DNA of 64,000 nt from Flaccisagitta enflata (GCA_965153355.1 OZ231128.1:44826001-44890000); one strand, 5' to 3'. Numbered from the stretch's first letter, positions 44,930-57,145 are shown. Program-made: numbers and translations. Notes: generated by a model from the letters alone, not told the origin.

Positions 44930-45447
44930 TAACTTTAATTCGTGGACTTAGTGTCTTTATTTGATTACCATTTCTAAACGGGTTGACTCAAAAATGTCTG
45001 CTTGTTGCTATTTTGTAGATAATGAATTATATTTTCATTTTCTCTTAAATTTTTCTTAGTTTCCTTTTGTCAGATATGTTTTATATGCTTTTAAAGACAG
45101 AATTACAAGTACAGAACTCCTTCTATTGACAGATTATGGTGATGCTCACTTCAAACTGTTGCCATTTCTAAACGATTTGAGCTAAAACTTTCTGCTTGGT
45201 CTAGATTTGAAGAACTTTCGAAGATCTTTCAAACGGTCACTGATTTTTTCTATTTTCATTGAGACTGAGCGGGTCAAAGGCATCAAAAACCGCCATGTCC
45301 GGGTTTTTTTTTTGCCATGGTTATGCAAAGCGGTTTGAATTTGCGGGGAATAAGGGTTACGAACTAAGAAACCGACTGTAAGGCATTAAATGATTAAACG
45401 AACACGCGATATAACGTGATCATTAGTTTTATAACTGTAGTCTGTAC
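44930..45447. other. Unassigned sequence
   Basis: The phrase CATTTCTAAACG occurs at 44971 and 45161 (preceded by TACCATTTC or TGCCATTTC), a local repeat. No gene. Confidence 0.4.
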
Positions 45448-45721
45448 TGAAGTCGGGGTCACAAAGTCACAAAGTCGAATAGAAAGAACTGACGTTTTAC
45501 CATCATCGTTGTCGTCTTTTAAAAAGATAAACTCTCTAACATATCGTCTGTCCATTATGGCACCGGTTGTAACTTGTATTTCCTGCGCCTCACTACAAAT
45601 ACAACTCAATATGTTGTAGAGGTCGTTAAGCGAGAATCGAGTGTCGGTGACAGATTGGATTTGGAAATGGAAATGGTTTCCGAAACCATCGACGGCACGG
45701 AAACCATTGACGATACGGCAA
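45448..45721 (-). CDS. Isolated coding exon, unknown protein
   Basis: An acceptor ATGTTTCATTTCTAAG precedes 45721. The - strand frame is then open to TAG-free sequence as far as 45394. It reads CRIVNGFRAVDGFGNHFHFQ, VTDTRFSLNDLYNILSCICS, then EIQVTTGAIMDRRYVREFIF and a short acidic loop (KDDNDDGK), then SVLSIRLCDFVTP. A donor TTCA|GTACAG at 45448/45447 would close the exon. The composition is globular and not repeat-derived, so I regard it as real coding sequence. It has no ATG at its start, which fits an internal exon. Family not recognised. Confidence 0.55.
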
Positions 45722-45747
45722 CTTAGAAATGAAACATATAAAGGATT

Positions 45748-46468
45748 TTAGATATAAGGATGACAGACGATACTGACGATCCACAATGGAATAAATGTGA
45801 AATTGGTGAAGATGAAGCATTAAAAATCCTCTTAACTTTTCATCTCCACTTTTGCGCCCCAGCACCCCTGTAATCTGTGGATCCACTCACCCTTCCCCCT
45901 TCATCCGTTTGTCCGTTCCGTCTCCCCGAGACGTGGATAACGCATCACGTTGACTAGCCGGAGTGATTCCTTTGGCACATGAAGTGATTATATTTTCATT
46001 TAAATTTTCCTCTAAGATTCGAGTTTTTTTCTAATTCTTAAATTCATGCTGAAAGTCCTTTAGTCTGTCCGTGACAACATTCATAGCCTAAAGATGCAGT
46101 AAGTGTGTCGGTGAAAATGCCCATACCATAGACATGCAGTATGTTTGTCAGTGATGAGGCTCATGACGTTTAACACAACATAATTGTGAATTTGAATTTG
46201 ACAATTTGTAGGTTGTATGTTGGCCTCCTTTGGTGAAAGTTTTACGTTGCCCCCAAAGCACACTTGATATGAGGGGTAACCCTTGCTTTCATATCGTGTC
46301 CGTGACGCTTACGGATAGTCCAACGGACCAAAATTAAGGTTCACGCGGCAAAGAAACACAGAAAAAGAACGTGACTGATACTAAATTCTATGGAGCTTAA
46401 AAAACGGCACCTGAGATCCGAAAAACAGTCAGGGAAAAAAGAATACCAGTGACGCGGGGTCACAATAT
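45748..46468. other. Unassigned sequence
   Basis: Repeated GATGCAGTAAGTGTGTCGGTGA/ACATGCAGTATGTTTGTCAGTGA phrases at 46094 and 46133 form a short tandem duplication. No gene. Confidence 0.4.
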
Positions 46469-46660
46469 CGTTGCGGACGGGTGGGCTGGGGCATACAATG
46501 CCCAACCATACCCTCCCAGTCCCCCACCTCATACTCGCTCACTCACACAGACAACATAACTAGAGCAGCATGAATGCTCTATGACTTGATCACCATGGAT
46601 GGACCAACGCATTTACGGACCAATGCAATGGGCCGACGGACCGACGAATTAAGTCTCGTC
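46469..46660 (-). mobile_element. PAL element, degenerate
   Basis: GTTGCGGACGGGTGGGCTGGGGC, then GATGGACCAACGC, GGGCCGACGGACCGACG and TTAAGTCTCGTC. Termini eroded. Confidence 0.4.
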
Positions 46661-46904
46661 ATTTCGATTGAAAGACCTGATTGCTGGGATGATTACTGTG
46701 TATCAAATGCATTGAATTTTTTTCAGGGGAATAAGAATTTAAATGAGAGTTAATTTCTAAAATCTTACGATATAAGTAAAAAGTGCAACAACATCTGTGG
46801 GCATGATAAGTGTTATTGCATCGTTTTGAATCAAGCAAGAAAATCCTGATAAAATCAATATTTGTCAAACTAGTTGATGTTGAATAAAATAATTGGTTGT
46901 TCTG
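46661..46904. other. Unassigned sequence
   Basis: No feature recognised. Confidence 0.4.
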
Positions 46905-46941
46905 CCTTATGCATAGAGTTGCGTGTCCGCAGTTAAAAAGA
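46905..46941 (-). mobile_element. PAL element, palindromic end only (AGTTGCG variant)
   Basis: AGAGTTGCGTGTCCGCAGTT followed by AAAAAG. Confidence 0.55.
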
Positions 46942-47089
46942 AGAAGGAAGAAAAAAAGAAGAAATAGAAGAAAAGTTTAAGAGGAATAAAAAGAAAAAGA
47001 TAAAGATAAAGGAAAGAAAAGCTAGAGCAAAAGGAATTATGATAAGAATGAGAAAAGGAAAAGGAAAAGGGGAAAGGAAAAAGAAAAGA

Positions 47090-47176
47090 AAAGAAGAGAA
47101 AAGAAAAGAAAAGAAAAGAAAAGAAAAGAAAAGAAAAGAAAAGAAAAGAAAAGAAAAGAAAAGAAAAGAAAAGAAA
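47090..47176. repeat. (AAAAG)n microsatellite
   Basis: About 15 AAAAG pentamers, preceded by GGAAAA variants from 47050. Confidence 0.95.
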
Positions 47177-47209
47177 AAAAAAAAAGAAAATCGCCGACCC
47201 CCGACACAT

Positions 47210-47495
<286 letters not shown>

Positions 47496-47516
47496 CCAAC
47501 GGCAGCATCATCAATT

Positions 47517-47600
47517 TGCATAATCAACTCGAGCGTGACGGACCAACAAATGGACGGACGGACCAACAGATGAACCAACTAACGGTCGAAGGGTACCCGA
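47517..47600 (-). mobile_element. PAL element, internal part
   Basis: ATAATCAACTCGAGCGTGACGG and a ACCAACAAATGGACGGACGG tract, as in the PAL copies at 15419 and 52444. No palindrome left. Confidence 0.45.
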
Positions 47601-47700
47601 TAATAACCTAAATTAGGTTACCATTTTATCAATGACCGGAAATCGGAATACAACAATAAACCGATCGAGTGACTCGGTTTCTTCTTTTATTCTAATCCCC

Positions 47701-47702
<2 letters not shown>

Positions 47703-47736
<34 letters not shown>
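47703..47736. repeat. (CT)n microsatellite
   Basis: Short pure CT run. Confidence 0.9.
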
Positions 47737-47739
<3 letters not shown>

Positions 47740-47740
<1 letters not shown>

Positions 47741-48226
47741 TAGCATCCATCATGTTTGATGATCATTTGCTTAATTTTTCTAAATTGAAAGTAAACAAAA
47801 GTTTAATAAACATAAAAAAAATAAAAAAATGGAGAAAAAAAATGCAGAAGTTAAAAAAAAAGCTTAACACAAATTAAAAAACTGAATAGAAATTAAAAAA
47901 AGTAAAAAAAAGAAAAGAAAAAAATAGAAAAATTAAAAAAAAATAAATAAAAAGTGACACATTTAAAAAACAAACAATAAAAAAAGCAAAAGTAAATAGC
48001 TAATAAAGTGCAGGATTTTTAAAAAAAAATTCAGTGCTATTCTTAAATGATCCACACTTAATCATCATGCAAACAAAAATGTCAGTATGCAAATGAAACT
48101 CGATAATAACCGCAACCAGAAGTCGGTTATAGCAGTATCTGAACCGAACCTATATCCGCGATTTTTAATTTATTAATTGAACCTAATTGAACCGATTTTT
48201 ATAAGCCAGATCGCCGAACTCTAGAA
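47740..48226. other. A-rich sequence
   Basis: AAATAAAAAA-rich stretch at 47805-48000 and no supported gene. Confidence 0.45.
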
Positions 48227-48276
48227 CCAACAGACGGACAAAGCCACTTATAGATTTGCGTGTCCGCAACTAAAAA
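48227..48276 (-). mobile_element. PAL element, palindromic end only (TTGCG variant)
   Basis: CCAACAGACGGACAAAGCC, ACTTATAGATTTGCGTGTCC, GCAACT, AAAAA. Confidence 0.55.
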
Positions 48277-48508
48277 TGTATTACTGATTTGTGATAGCAC
48301 TGGTCATCCGCCTCGGCGGTGCCTATGCATAAAAACATTATCTTATTTTCTTTTGATTTTAAAGAATACCAACTGATTCTGTTTCATGTCTTATTATTCA
48401 AATGATGTTTGTGAGCAAAATCCGAGTCGAGTTGTCGTCGTGTCTTGTAGTTGAAACGTCTTTTAGTTTTACTGCTGCATTTAACCAGAATACGTGGTAA
48501 AGGAGGTA
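48277..48508. other. Unassigned sequence
   Basis: A - strand frame at 48384-48500 (SSKTKRRFNYKTRRQLDSDF) is protein-like but has no clear boundaries, so it is not called. Confidence 0.3.
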
Positions 48509-48957
48509 ACAGGTCGCCCAAGGGCAATATGTGGTAAGCGATGCCCGTTGCCCTGCTTTGCATGATTGTGAATTGGAGTGAGGGGAAGCAGGGCAGCGGC
48601 CCCGAAGGGAACAAAGTCCTGTAGAATACAGGGGGACCTCGTCCGTCCGTTCATTTGTCCGTCCGTCCCCCCCCCCCCCCGCCCTCTCAGAGCTGAAATC
48701 TACCCTCTCAGGCCTGACATCTGCCCTCTCAGGCCTTGAATCTGAGATGGCAGATTTTAGGCCTGATAGGGCCTGAGAGGGCAGATTTCAGGTCTGAGAG
48801 GGCAGATTCGAGGCCTGAGAAGGAAGATTCAAGGCCTGAGAGGGCAGATTTCAGGCCTGTGAGGGCTTGGGGGGACGCACAGACAAACAAACGGACAAAC
48901 AAAAGTCCCCCTGTATTCTTCAGGACTTCGTCCCCTTTGGGGCCGCTGCCTAAAAGC
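48509..48957 (-). mobile_element. F2-like hairpin element with CTCAGGCCTGAAAT minisatellite
   Basis: Asymmetric arm AGGTCGCCCAAGGGCAATAT...TGCCCTGCTTTGCATG. Hairpin arms GGGCAGCGGCCCCGAAGGG/AAGTCCTGTAGAATACAGGG and CCCTGTATTCTTCAGGACTT/CCCCTTTGGGGCCGCTGCC. About nine AGGCCTGAGAGGGCAGATT units inside, in two opposed blocks. Confidence 0.7.
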
Positions 48958-49297
48958 GGCAGATTAGCTCTACATGGAGCACAATCTCTCATAGGATTAT
49001 AAAGCATGATCAGGCGAATGGTTAATGGTTGAGGAGGCAAAAGTGGTGGGTTGCTTATTGATCTCATGTCATGGCTCAATTGATAGTCTAATCAGCTTCT
49101 CTTTTTAAATGATTTGAAAAGCAAAAATTAGTCAAGAGATTTCTTTTCAATCCTAAATTTCAAGATGTTTAAATCACAAAACTGATATTCGAGACAGCAT
49201 TTCCAGCAACGCTTTCAACGACATCACTTCCACCACTTTCGCTTCCACCGCTTCCACCGCATCCACCGCTTCCGCTTCCACTTTCTCTTCGCATTTA
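48958..49297. other. Unassigned sequence
   Basis: (CTTCCACCG)n-like repeats at 49225-49280. Nothing else recognised. Confidence 0.4.
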
Positions 49298-49495
49298 AAC
49301 AAGGCCGACACCTCTTAAGTCGCGTGCGGTCGTAAAGACCAAAAAACAAAATATACAATGACTGGAAATGACTTAAAACAACATAAAACGGCGAAAAAAA
49401 GCTAAGGGTGACAGACCGACCGACGGACGGATGGACCGACGGACGGACCGACAGACGGACAGAGTGGGTCATAGGGTCGCGTGCACGCGACTAAA
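49298..49495 (-). mobile_element. PAL element, GTGC subfamily
   Basis: AACAAGGCCGACACCTCTTAAGTCGCGTGCGG, internal GGAAATGACTTAAAACAAC, a CCGACCGACGGACGG tract, and GGTCGCGTGCACGCGACT plus AAAG. Confidence 0.85.
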
Positions 49496-49654
49496 GAAAT
49501 TAGTTACGAGGCCCATGATAATGAGTTGGTAAAAAACCAGCTCGGTTTCTAGAGGTCAACTTTGCCGGAGAGACGAAAACGCCGAAAAGATTATGGGTCA
49601 GAAGTTTCAGAACCTTGTCCTAGTGTATAAGTAAGGATCCCGGTTTAAGAGTTG

Positions 49655-49814
49655 TTAGTCACGGACACCCGACTTAAAACCTTGCCGTGTTGGTTGGTCG
49701 GTAGGTTGGTCGGTCGGTCGGTCGGTAACAAATATTTCTGAATTTCGAGCGGTTTTTGCACTACGGCCCCTGTCCAACCGTCTGCGATTGTCTTGCCGTG
49801 TATCAGGCCTTGTC
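49655..49814 (+). mobile_element. PAL element, GGAC subfamily, decayed
   Basis: TTAGTCACGGACACCCGACT, a GTTGGTCGGTCGGTCGG tract, CCAACCGTCTGCGATTG and TATCAGGCCTTGT. Confidence 0.75.
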
Positions 49815-50209
49815 TTTGTGCAGTCTGGAAGGCGAGGATATTATCATAGAAGGGATGTTCAACTTGAAGGACATCGCTTCCACATCTTTAGTCAACATAC
49901 TGGTCAAAAATTAAGGTAGGGAGATAGCCTTGTTGCTAACTCATTAAGATTCATTTTTATAGAAATGGCAAGACGGTGGAAGTGGATTTGCCTTAAGTTA
50001 AAAATCAGATACGCTAATTCACAACATACCCAAATGTAATAATCTAAAAGCTAGGAAGGAATATCCCCTAAACAGTGTTTTATCCGCGGAATTGGATTGA
50101 AGTGCTTTCAATCTTCACTTTGCTCCGGCCGGGGGCCATGATATCCACAAGACTAACGGCCATTACAGAAATTCATAACAGATCGCTTAAGAACGGGATC
50201 TGTAAGAGA

Positions 50210-50212
<3 letters not shown>
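49815..50212. other. Unassigned sequence
   Basis: No gene or element recognised. Confidence 0.4.
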
Positions 50213-51154
<942 letters not shown>

Positions 51155-52398
51155 GACAGGGACCCCAAATAGCCGATGTCCTGTACAACACAGAGATAAA
51201 TTTCCATTTATGTATATATGTTTTTCCTGAAAGCCCTAATCCAGCCTGCTGAGGGCTGAAATTGAATTTCCTAGGTCTGAAATTAACCTTCTCAGGCCTG
51301 AAATAAGCCCTCTCAGGCCTAAAATCAAACCTCCCAAACTTGAAATTAGCCCTCCCAAACCTCAAATCAATTCTCTCAGACCTGAGATCAGTTGTATCAA
51401 ACCTAAAATCAGCTCTCTAAAACCTGAAATCTATCCTCTCTGGCCTAAAATCAACCCTCTCAAATTGGAACTCAGCCCTCTCTGATCTGAAATCAGGCCT
51501 CTCAGCTCAGGTTTGAAATCAGCTCTCATCTGATTGAAATCAGCACTAAATACCCTAAATCATCCTTCACAGGCCTAAACCCTAAAACGGCTCTCACTTT
51601 CATGAAATCAGCCCTCACTAGCCTAATATCATGGGCTTGGGTGCTTCACATAGCAAAAGTTAGGAGTATCCCTTCAACCTAATTAGGTAATGTGGAGAAG
51701 CAAAAATCATGAAAAATGACCATTTTCCTTTTTTCAAAATTCCTTCATCTTCCATTTTTGTTTTGGCCCTAAAGTTTCCACAGATTTCCCTGAATTCAGC
51801 AAAATCCTGTGTAGTTTTGATACAAAAAGGATAATTATTTGTTTTAGAAAATCATGATATTTGTAAAAATAAATTAAGATATAAGAATATAAGCTATGAA
51901 AGAGCTCATGAAAGGGCAGATTAACAATTCTATGAAGAATAAAAATTTGTAAAAGCTAATTCAAAGAATGTCAGCATATTGTTTTATTCCACTGCAAATA
52001 AGGTCCTCAAAAACAATTTTCTAAAAAACGGAAGATGAATGATTTTTGATAAAAGAAAAATGGTAAAGGTCCTAAATTTGGCCACTCCACATTAGGTAAA
52101 GAGGGTGAAAAGAAGTAACCAACTTTTGCTATGTGAATCACCCAAATCATGGGCCTGAGATTAGCCCTCATAGGCCTTGAAACCTAATCCGGATCGTTGA
52201 GACCTGAAATCAGACTTCTGGGGCATGATTAGTCCCTCTCAGAACCCCTAACCTCTTTACAGGATATATTCACCCCTGTTTTCTATAGGACATCGACTCT
52301 TTAGGGCGGCTACCCTGCTTTCCCCTCATCTTTTTCACTCAAACAACGGGCAACACTCAGGCAACGGGTACCGCTGAGCATGTGTGATCCTTGGATGA
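51155..52398 (+). mobile_element. F2-like element with minisatellite, hosting a MITE
   Basis: Hairpin arm remnants GGACAGGGACCCCAAATAGC/CGATGTCCTGTACAACACAG and ATAGGACATCGACTCTTTAG/GGCGGCTACCCTGC. The interior has some 20 units of CTCAGGCCTGAAATCAGCC type. The asymmetric arm ends AACGGGTACCGCTGAGCATG. A 509-bp MITE with 9-bp duplication is inserted at 51637. Confidence 0.65.
51637..52145. mobile_element. MITE with 9-bp target duplication, copy 1
   Basis: The inverted ends TTGGGTGCTTCACATAGC and GCTATGTGAATCACCCAA are flanked by the perfect 9-bp repeat ATCATGGGC (51628-51636 and 52146-52154). 9-bp duplications are typical of Mutator-like elements. Non-coding interior with a weak central hairpin. 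Confidence 0.85.
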
Positions 52399-52443
52399 CT
52401 GTTCCCACCTATCATTCCACTCCCGTTCCCGGTTTCTGCCTTC

Positions 52444-52610
52444 TTTTTTAGTTGCGGACACGCAACTCTATAAGAGGCTTTGTCCGTCCGTCGGTCCGTT
52501 GGTCCGTCGGTCCGTTGGTCCGTCGGTCCGTCCGTCACGCTCGAGTTGAAAAGTGGGAAAATGCCCCTGCCCACCCGTCCGCAACTGGTGGCCGTGTATC
52601 CGGCCTTGTT
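52444..52610 (+). mobile_element. PAL element, AGTTGCGG variant, intact
   Basis: TTTTTAGTTGCGGACACGCAACT, CTATAAGAGGCTTTGTCC, a GTCGGTCCGTTGG tract, CACGCTCGAGTTGAAAAG, CACCCGTCCGCAACT and GTATCCGGCCTTGTT. All three arms carry the C-to-T (or G-to-A) change relative to the common GGAC subfamily. Confidence 0.9.
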
Positions 52611-52989
52611 TTAATCCAAGATCGTCTTGACTGTAAAAAGATAATTGATCTCTCTTGTCATTCTACCTGTCACATTGTCAATCATTCTGGCAGTCACTAA
52701 TGAAGCGCTTTAAATAGAAAAATGTCTTCTTGGTTTTTATGTTAGGCCGATGGCTTCATACCATGTCACGCCAAAATTGACGAAGTGATGTTGAATTAGT
52801 GTTTCAGCTTCATTCATCAATCTCAATTAGCCTACTAACACACGTTTCGATTCACAACCCAACGTTACTAGTGAGAAAGGGAGTGCAGCACTCTCATGAG
52901 CGGAGCATGTGAACAAATTGTCCTCTATACGAAAAAGAAACTGAAAGGGAGACGTTTATCGCGCATAACTCAGGACCGATGATTTCACG
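52611..52989. other. Unassigned sequence
   Basis: No feature recognised. Confidence 0.4.
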
Positions 52990-53790
52990 GTCAGGATTCC
53001 GGTTGGAGAAAATCTCAATTTTAAGGGTTTTAAAAAAAAAAATGGACCCATCACAGATTTTTGCACAGGGAACCTAAAAAGGCTGTAGAATCTGATTCTG
53101 ATATTCATTTTGACCTAACTTGAGCCAAAAAAATTAGAAACGGTTTTTTGTGTAAAAAATTGAGTTTTTTGCTATGAAAACACTATTTTTTCAACATTTT
53201 TTTGTTAATTTGGACTGAAATTGATGTATTTTGATCATTTGTACTGTGCTGATTCAATTTTTGGTGTATTTATACGATTTTGGCTAATTTTGAAAATTTG
53301 CATTTTGATCTCATTTGCATATTGCGGTTTCATGTTTTTTTAATATAACATGCATGTTTCTTTAAGTATACCAATGAAATTTATACTGACAGCATATCTT
53401 ACCTTAAGAAACTGTTCCAAAATATCAGTTTTTGAATTTTTTTATTTTTAAGTCATTTTTTCATTTTTGGCAGTTTTAACACTATTTTTGAACCTCTTAG
53501 ACCTATTCAAAATTGTTCTAGGTTTACTGAAGTATTAATTGCTATTGGTACTTTATGTTTCCATAAAAAAAAAGTCCAAAATGTTTCATTTTATACTATT
53601 CTTTTATGAAAAATAACTGTTTTTTGGACAAAAAACCGTTTCTAATTTTTTGGCTCAAGTTAGAACAAAATGGATATCAGAATCTTGTTCTTGTTTTAGG
53701 TCCCCTGTGCAAAAATCTAGGATGGGTCCATTTTTTTTTTTTTTTTTTTGCTTGAGCTTTCTGCAAGCGGGACTCCTGACCGTTCAGGGT
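52990..53790. mobile_element. Fold-back element, about 0.8 kb
   Basis: The outer arms ACGGTCAGGA (52988-52997) and TCCTGACCGT (53773-53782) are followed inward by AATGGACCCATC/GATGGGTCCATT and TTGCACAGGG/CCCTGTGCAA. Further in, TTAGAAACGGTTTTTTG pairs with CAAAAAACCGTTTCTAA. AT-rich interior, non-coding. Confidence 0.7.
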
Positions 53791-53882
53791 CGTTTTGCTA
53801 TTATTTGAATTTGTCCGTTCGTTGAATCTTTGTTTACCTTTCTTTCTGGTCCTGGTTCCCATCTTACCACTCACCTACCATC

Positions 53883-54144
<262 letters not shown>

Positions 54145-54177
54145 GATAGCTCTCTCTTTTCGCTTTATCTTTTCTCT

Positions 54178-54246
54178 TTCTTTTTCTTTTTCTTTTTCTT
54201 TTTCTTTTTCTTTTTCTTTTTCTTTTTCTTTTTCTTTTTCTTTTTC
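54178..54246. repeat. (TTTTC)n / (CTTTTT)n microsatellite
   Basis: Eleven CTTTTT hexamers. Confidence 0.95.
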
Positions 54247-55251
54247 GTTTTCTCTTGTTCTCTGTCCCTTGTCCCAAGCGTTGTCTCCGGTGTTGTAAAG
54301 ATTGCGTTCATCCCAGTCTACACCCGCTCTATTAACCATGTCATAGTCTCCTTCTCTCCCTCCTTCCCTTCTTCCTCGTTTTGAACCAACTCCTCCTCCC
54401 TTTTCTACTTCTCCATCTCCGCCACCACCACTTATGTCACCTTCTACACCACCTCTTTCACGAGCCCAAGTTATTTCTTGTTCTTGACACGATTGCATCA
54501 TCACGCTACAATGATTTCGATATATTTTCTTCGAGTGGGATTCCTCACAGGTCGATGAGTAGGGAAATTTTTTTTCTTTTTTTTTTTCTTCTCAAAAAGA
54601 GTTTATTCGCGTGAGGCACACAGTACGCCCAATGTGATAGCTGTAAAATAATGAGATGAAAATTGAGATTGAATTAGAATCGGGATGAGCGGAAAAACTA
54701 TAATAATGCCGGACTTTCGATAACTCAAAGGTATCGCTATGGTCATGAAGCGATGTAAAGGGTAATGGCTGAGGTCTTTACAGGAGAGAATGTAAAGACA
54801 AGCCATACAATATCAGACCTGTTCATGATGGAAATCCACCCACAGAAATGCTGTAAAGTCTGTGTAGGCGGGATTTTCATGCGTGTAGAATTGACAATTG
54901 TCGTTGCGCTATGCGCTATGCGCTCCGTAGCACAGTCACACCTGCTTTGACGCCTCGCCGTGCTTTCACTTTCGCCGCCCGTGCCATCAACACAACTGTC
55001 ACCCCCGCCGCCGCTCAGTCGTGCAGATTTTGCAGAGTAGCGAGTAGCGCCGCGACTCGGCAGATTAGGGGCGTCTCGGCAGCTTTTTAAAGCAGGAGGA
55101 AGAAAAGGAGATAGAAAGAATACACAAACAAGTTTTCATCAGTCATTTACTATATTCAAAAAATAAACCACTAGTTTATGACAAAAAAGTTAATTTGCAA
55201 ATGAGAGTCATCTTTCATCTTCTTTATTTTGATAACAAAGAGTGATCGCAG
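54247..55251. other. Unassigned sequence
   Basis: Unique, GC-richer around 54900-55080. No supported gene. Confidence 0.35.
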
Positions 55252-55423
55252 TAAAAATTCTCTTACCCTGGTGATAGATGTCAATGTTTTAAACACAATC
55301 GGATGTGATTTCATATTTGGCTACAATTTTGTTTTCGTCAGAGCAGATGAATGTAATGCTTGTTACCAGGAATATTCATTTTCATTGGAACTTGTTGGAC
55401 CTATTTCAACTCGAACAATTTGA
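55252..55423 (+). CDS. Exon-like open frame ending in a stop
   Basis: After GAGTGATCGCAG the frame reads KNSLTLVIDVNVLNTIGCDF, then GYNFVFVRADECNACYQEYS and ends STRTI with TGA at 55421. It has balanced, globular-looking composition with four cysteines. Candidate terminal exon; the acceptor is only fair and no partner was found. Confidence 0.28.
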
Positions 55424-55799
55424 AATGCTGCCAAGTCCTCACTCCTCAGCTTCACTGCGTGCTGATAACTGAGCGCGGGTCTACCAATTAGCCGGGTCTC
55501 GTCCCAAAATACTGGTGTTCGATGGCAAGTTTGGCACTAAGGTTGATAACATGGATTATTGTCAGTCAAAAATTTCGGAAAACTTTTGGCAGTGTTAAGG
55601 AAAATATATGCTACTCGGCCGTAATTAATTATATGTACGCCTGCAGCTGCCACTTCTGCCACCGCTGTCATCTACACTTCTGACACCGCCACTGCCATTG
55701 CCGTGGTTACCGCCACTGCTTTCACATCTGTTACCGTCACTGCTGTCAACGCTGTCACTGACACCGCTGTCACCGCCGTCATCGCCGCTACTGTCATGC
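55424..55799. other. Unassigned sequence and degenerate CTGTCACCG repeats
   Basis: 55650-55800 is made of imperfect CTGTCA/CCGCCGTCA trinucleotide-like repeats, interrupted by a MITE and resuming at 56211. Confidence 0.5.
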
Positions 55800-56211
55800 T
55801 TGGGTGCTTCACATAGCAAAAGTTGGTTACTTCTTTTCACCCTCTAATGCGGAGTGACTAATTTTAGGACCCTTACCATTTTTCTTTTATCATAAACTGT
55901 TCATCTTCCGTTTTTTTGAAAATTGTTTTTGAGGACCTAGTTTGCATAATGCAGTGGCATAAAACAATATGTTGATATTCTTTGAATTAGCTTTTACAAA
56001 TTTTTACTCTTCATTGAATTGTTTATCTGCCTTTTCAATAGATCTTCTATAGCTTATGTTCTGAGAAATCTGTGGAAACTTTAGGGCCAAAACAAAAACG
56101 GAAGATGAAGGAATTTTGAAAAAAAAATGGCAATCTTCATGATTTTGTTCCTCCACATTACCCAAGTAGGGTGAAGGGATACTCCAAACTTTTGCTATGT
56201 GAAGCACCCAA
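55800..56211. mobile_element. MITE with 9-bp target duplication, copy 2
   Basis: Same ends as 51637-52145 (TTGGGTGCTTCACATAGC and GCTATGTGAAGCACCCAA). They are flanked by the perfect 9-bp repeat CTGTCATGC (55791-55799 and 56212-56220). 412 bp, interior homologous to copy 1 but about 100 bp shorter. Confidence 0.88.
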
Positions 56212-56561
56212 CTGTCATGCTGCCAAGTCTGTCAACGCTATCACTGACGCCGCTACTGTCAACGTTGTCACTGACACCGCTGTCAAAAAAAGTAAGATAA
56301 GCGATTCTTTTCCTTCTTCCTCCCCTGGGAAAACAAATACACCTTCAGGTTCCAATGAACTTCCCAATTCCTGTTTCTTTCAGCGCAAATACCAGATTAA
56401 GAAAAGAGGGGAAAAAACGGAATTGAAAAAGAAAGAAAGCAGCTTCAGAGAGCTTTTATGGCCTTTGCTTTAATTAAAAATTATAAACGCTTAAGATTAA
56501 GAATAACTTTCTTCTCAGATACGCTGTTTTTTCCTGATCAGTGTATCTATCATAACGGTTG
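56212..56561. other. Unassigned sequence
   Basis: Starts with more CTGTCAACG repeats. An open + frame at 56171-56473 begins inside the MITE and has no support as a gene. Confidence 0.35.
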
Positions 56562-56651
56562 ATTGATTGGAAAAAGCCGGCATGCCGGCAGTTGCAAATG
56601 CACCTAATTGATTGGAAAGAAGCCGGCATGCCGGCAGTTGCAAATGCACCG
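56562..56651. repeat. Tandem duplication carrying a 14-bp palindrome
   Basis: Two units of about 46 bp, ATTGATTGGAAA...GTTGCAAATGCACC, each with the perfect palindrome GCCGGCATGCCGGC. Confidence 0.9.
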
Positions 56652-57024
56652 ATAAGACGTCAATGCTGACGGTGAGCCATTGTGAAATGAGGAGAGTGGA
56701 TGAGATTTTACTTCATCAAATGACTCTTATGTCGTATTTGTTTGACTGACTTTCTCACGCATATTTGTCAATTCCTATTGTCGGGCAGTTAAGCTCACTG
56801 GTAGTGGTACGCTCATTGTTTTTTGAGACCAAATTGAATCAAAGGGAATCGGGCACATGTAGTTTATTGACCATTCATTATCATTAATAATGAATCGCTT
56901 CAATGAGCGAATCAGTAAGTCGTTAATGAAGGCAATCATTAATGTTCTCTACGATGCCATGAAATAGAATTACGAGAGCTATAATCTGCTTGAGTGACAT
57001 AACGCATAAATATTCTTTTGTCTG

Positions 57025-57029
<5 letters not shown>
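56652..57029. other. Unassigned sequence
   Basis: A small inverted stretch around CATTATCATTAATAATG at 56876. No gene. Confidence 0.4.

Positions 57030-57064
<35 letters not shown>
57030..57064. repeat. (GT)n microsatellite
   Basis: Short pure GT run. Confidence 0.9.
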
Positions 57065-57069
<5 letters not shown>

Positions 57070-57145
57070 ACTAAATAACTCAACATTTTACTCACGTATC
57101 TCTATCTTTCTGGGTAATTATTTTTAATCGGTCGCATTTCCCACG

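Noticed and set aside
44721-44951. + strand open frame near 44.8 kb
   Set aside because: Lies in the right arm of a fold-back MITE.
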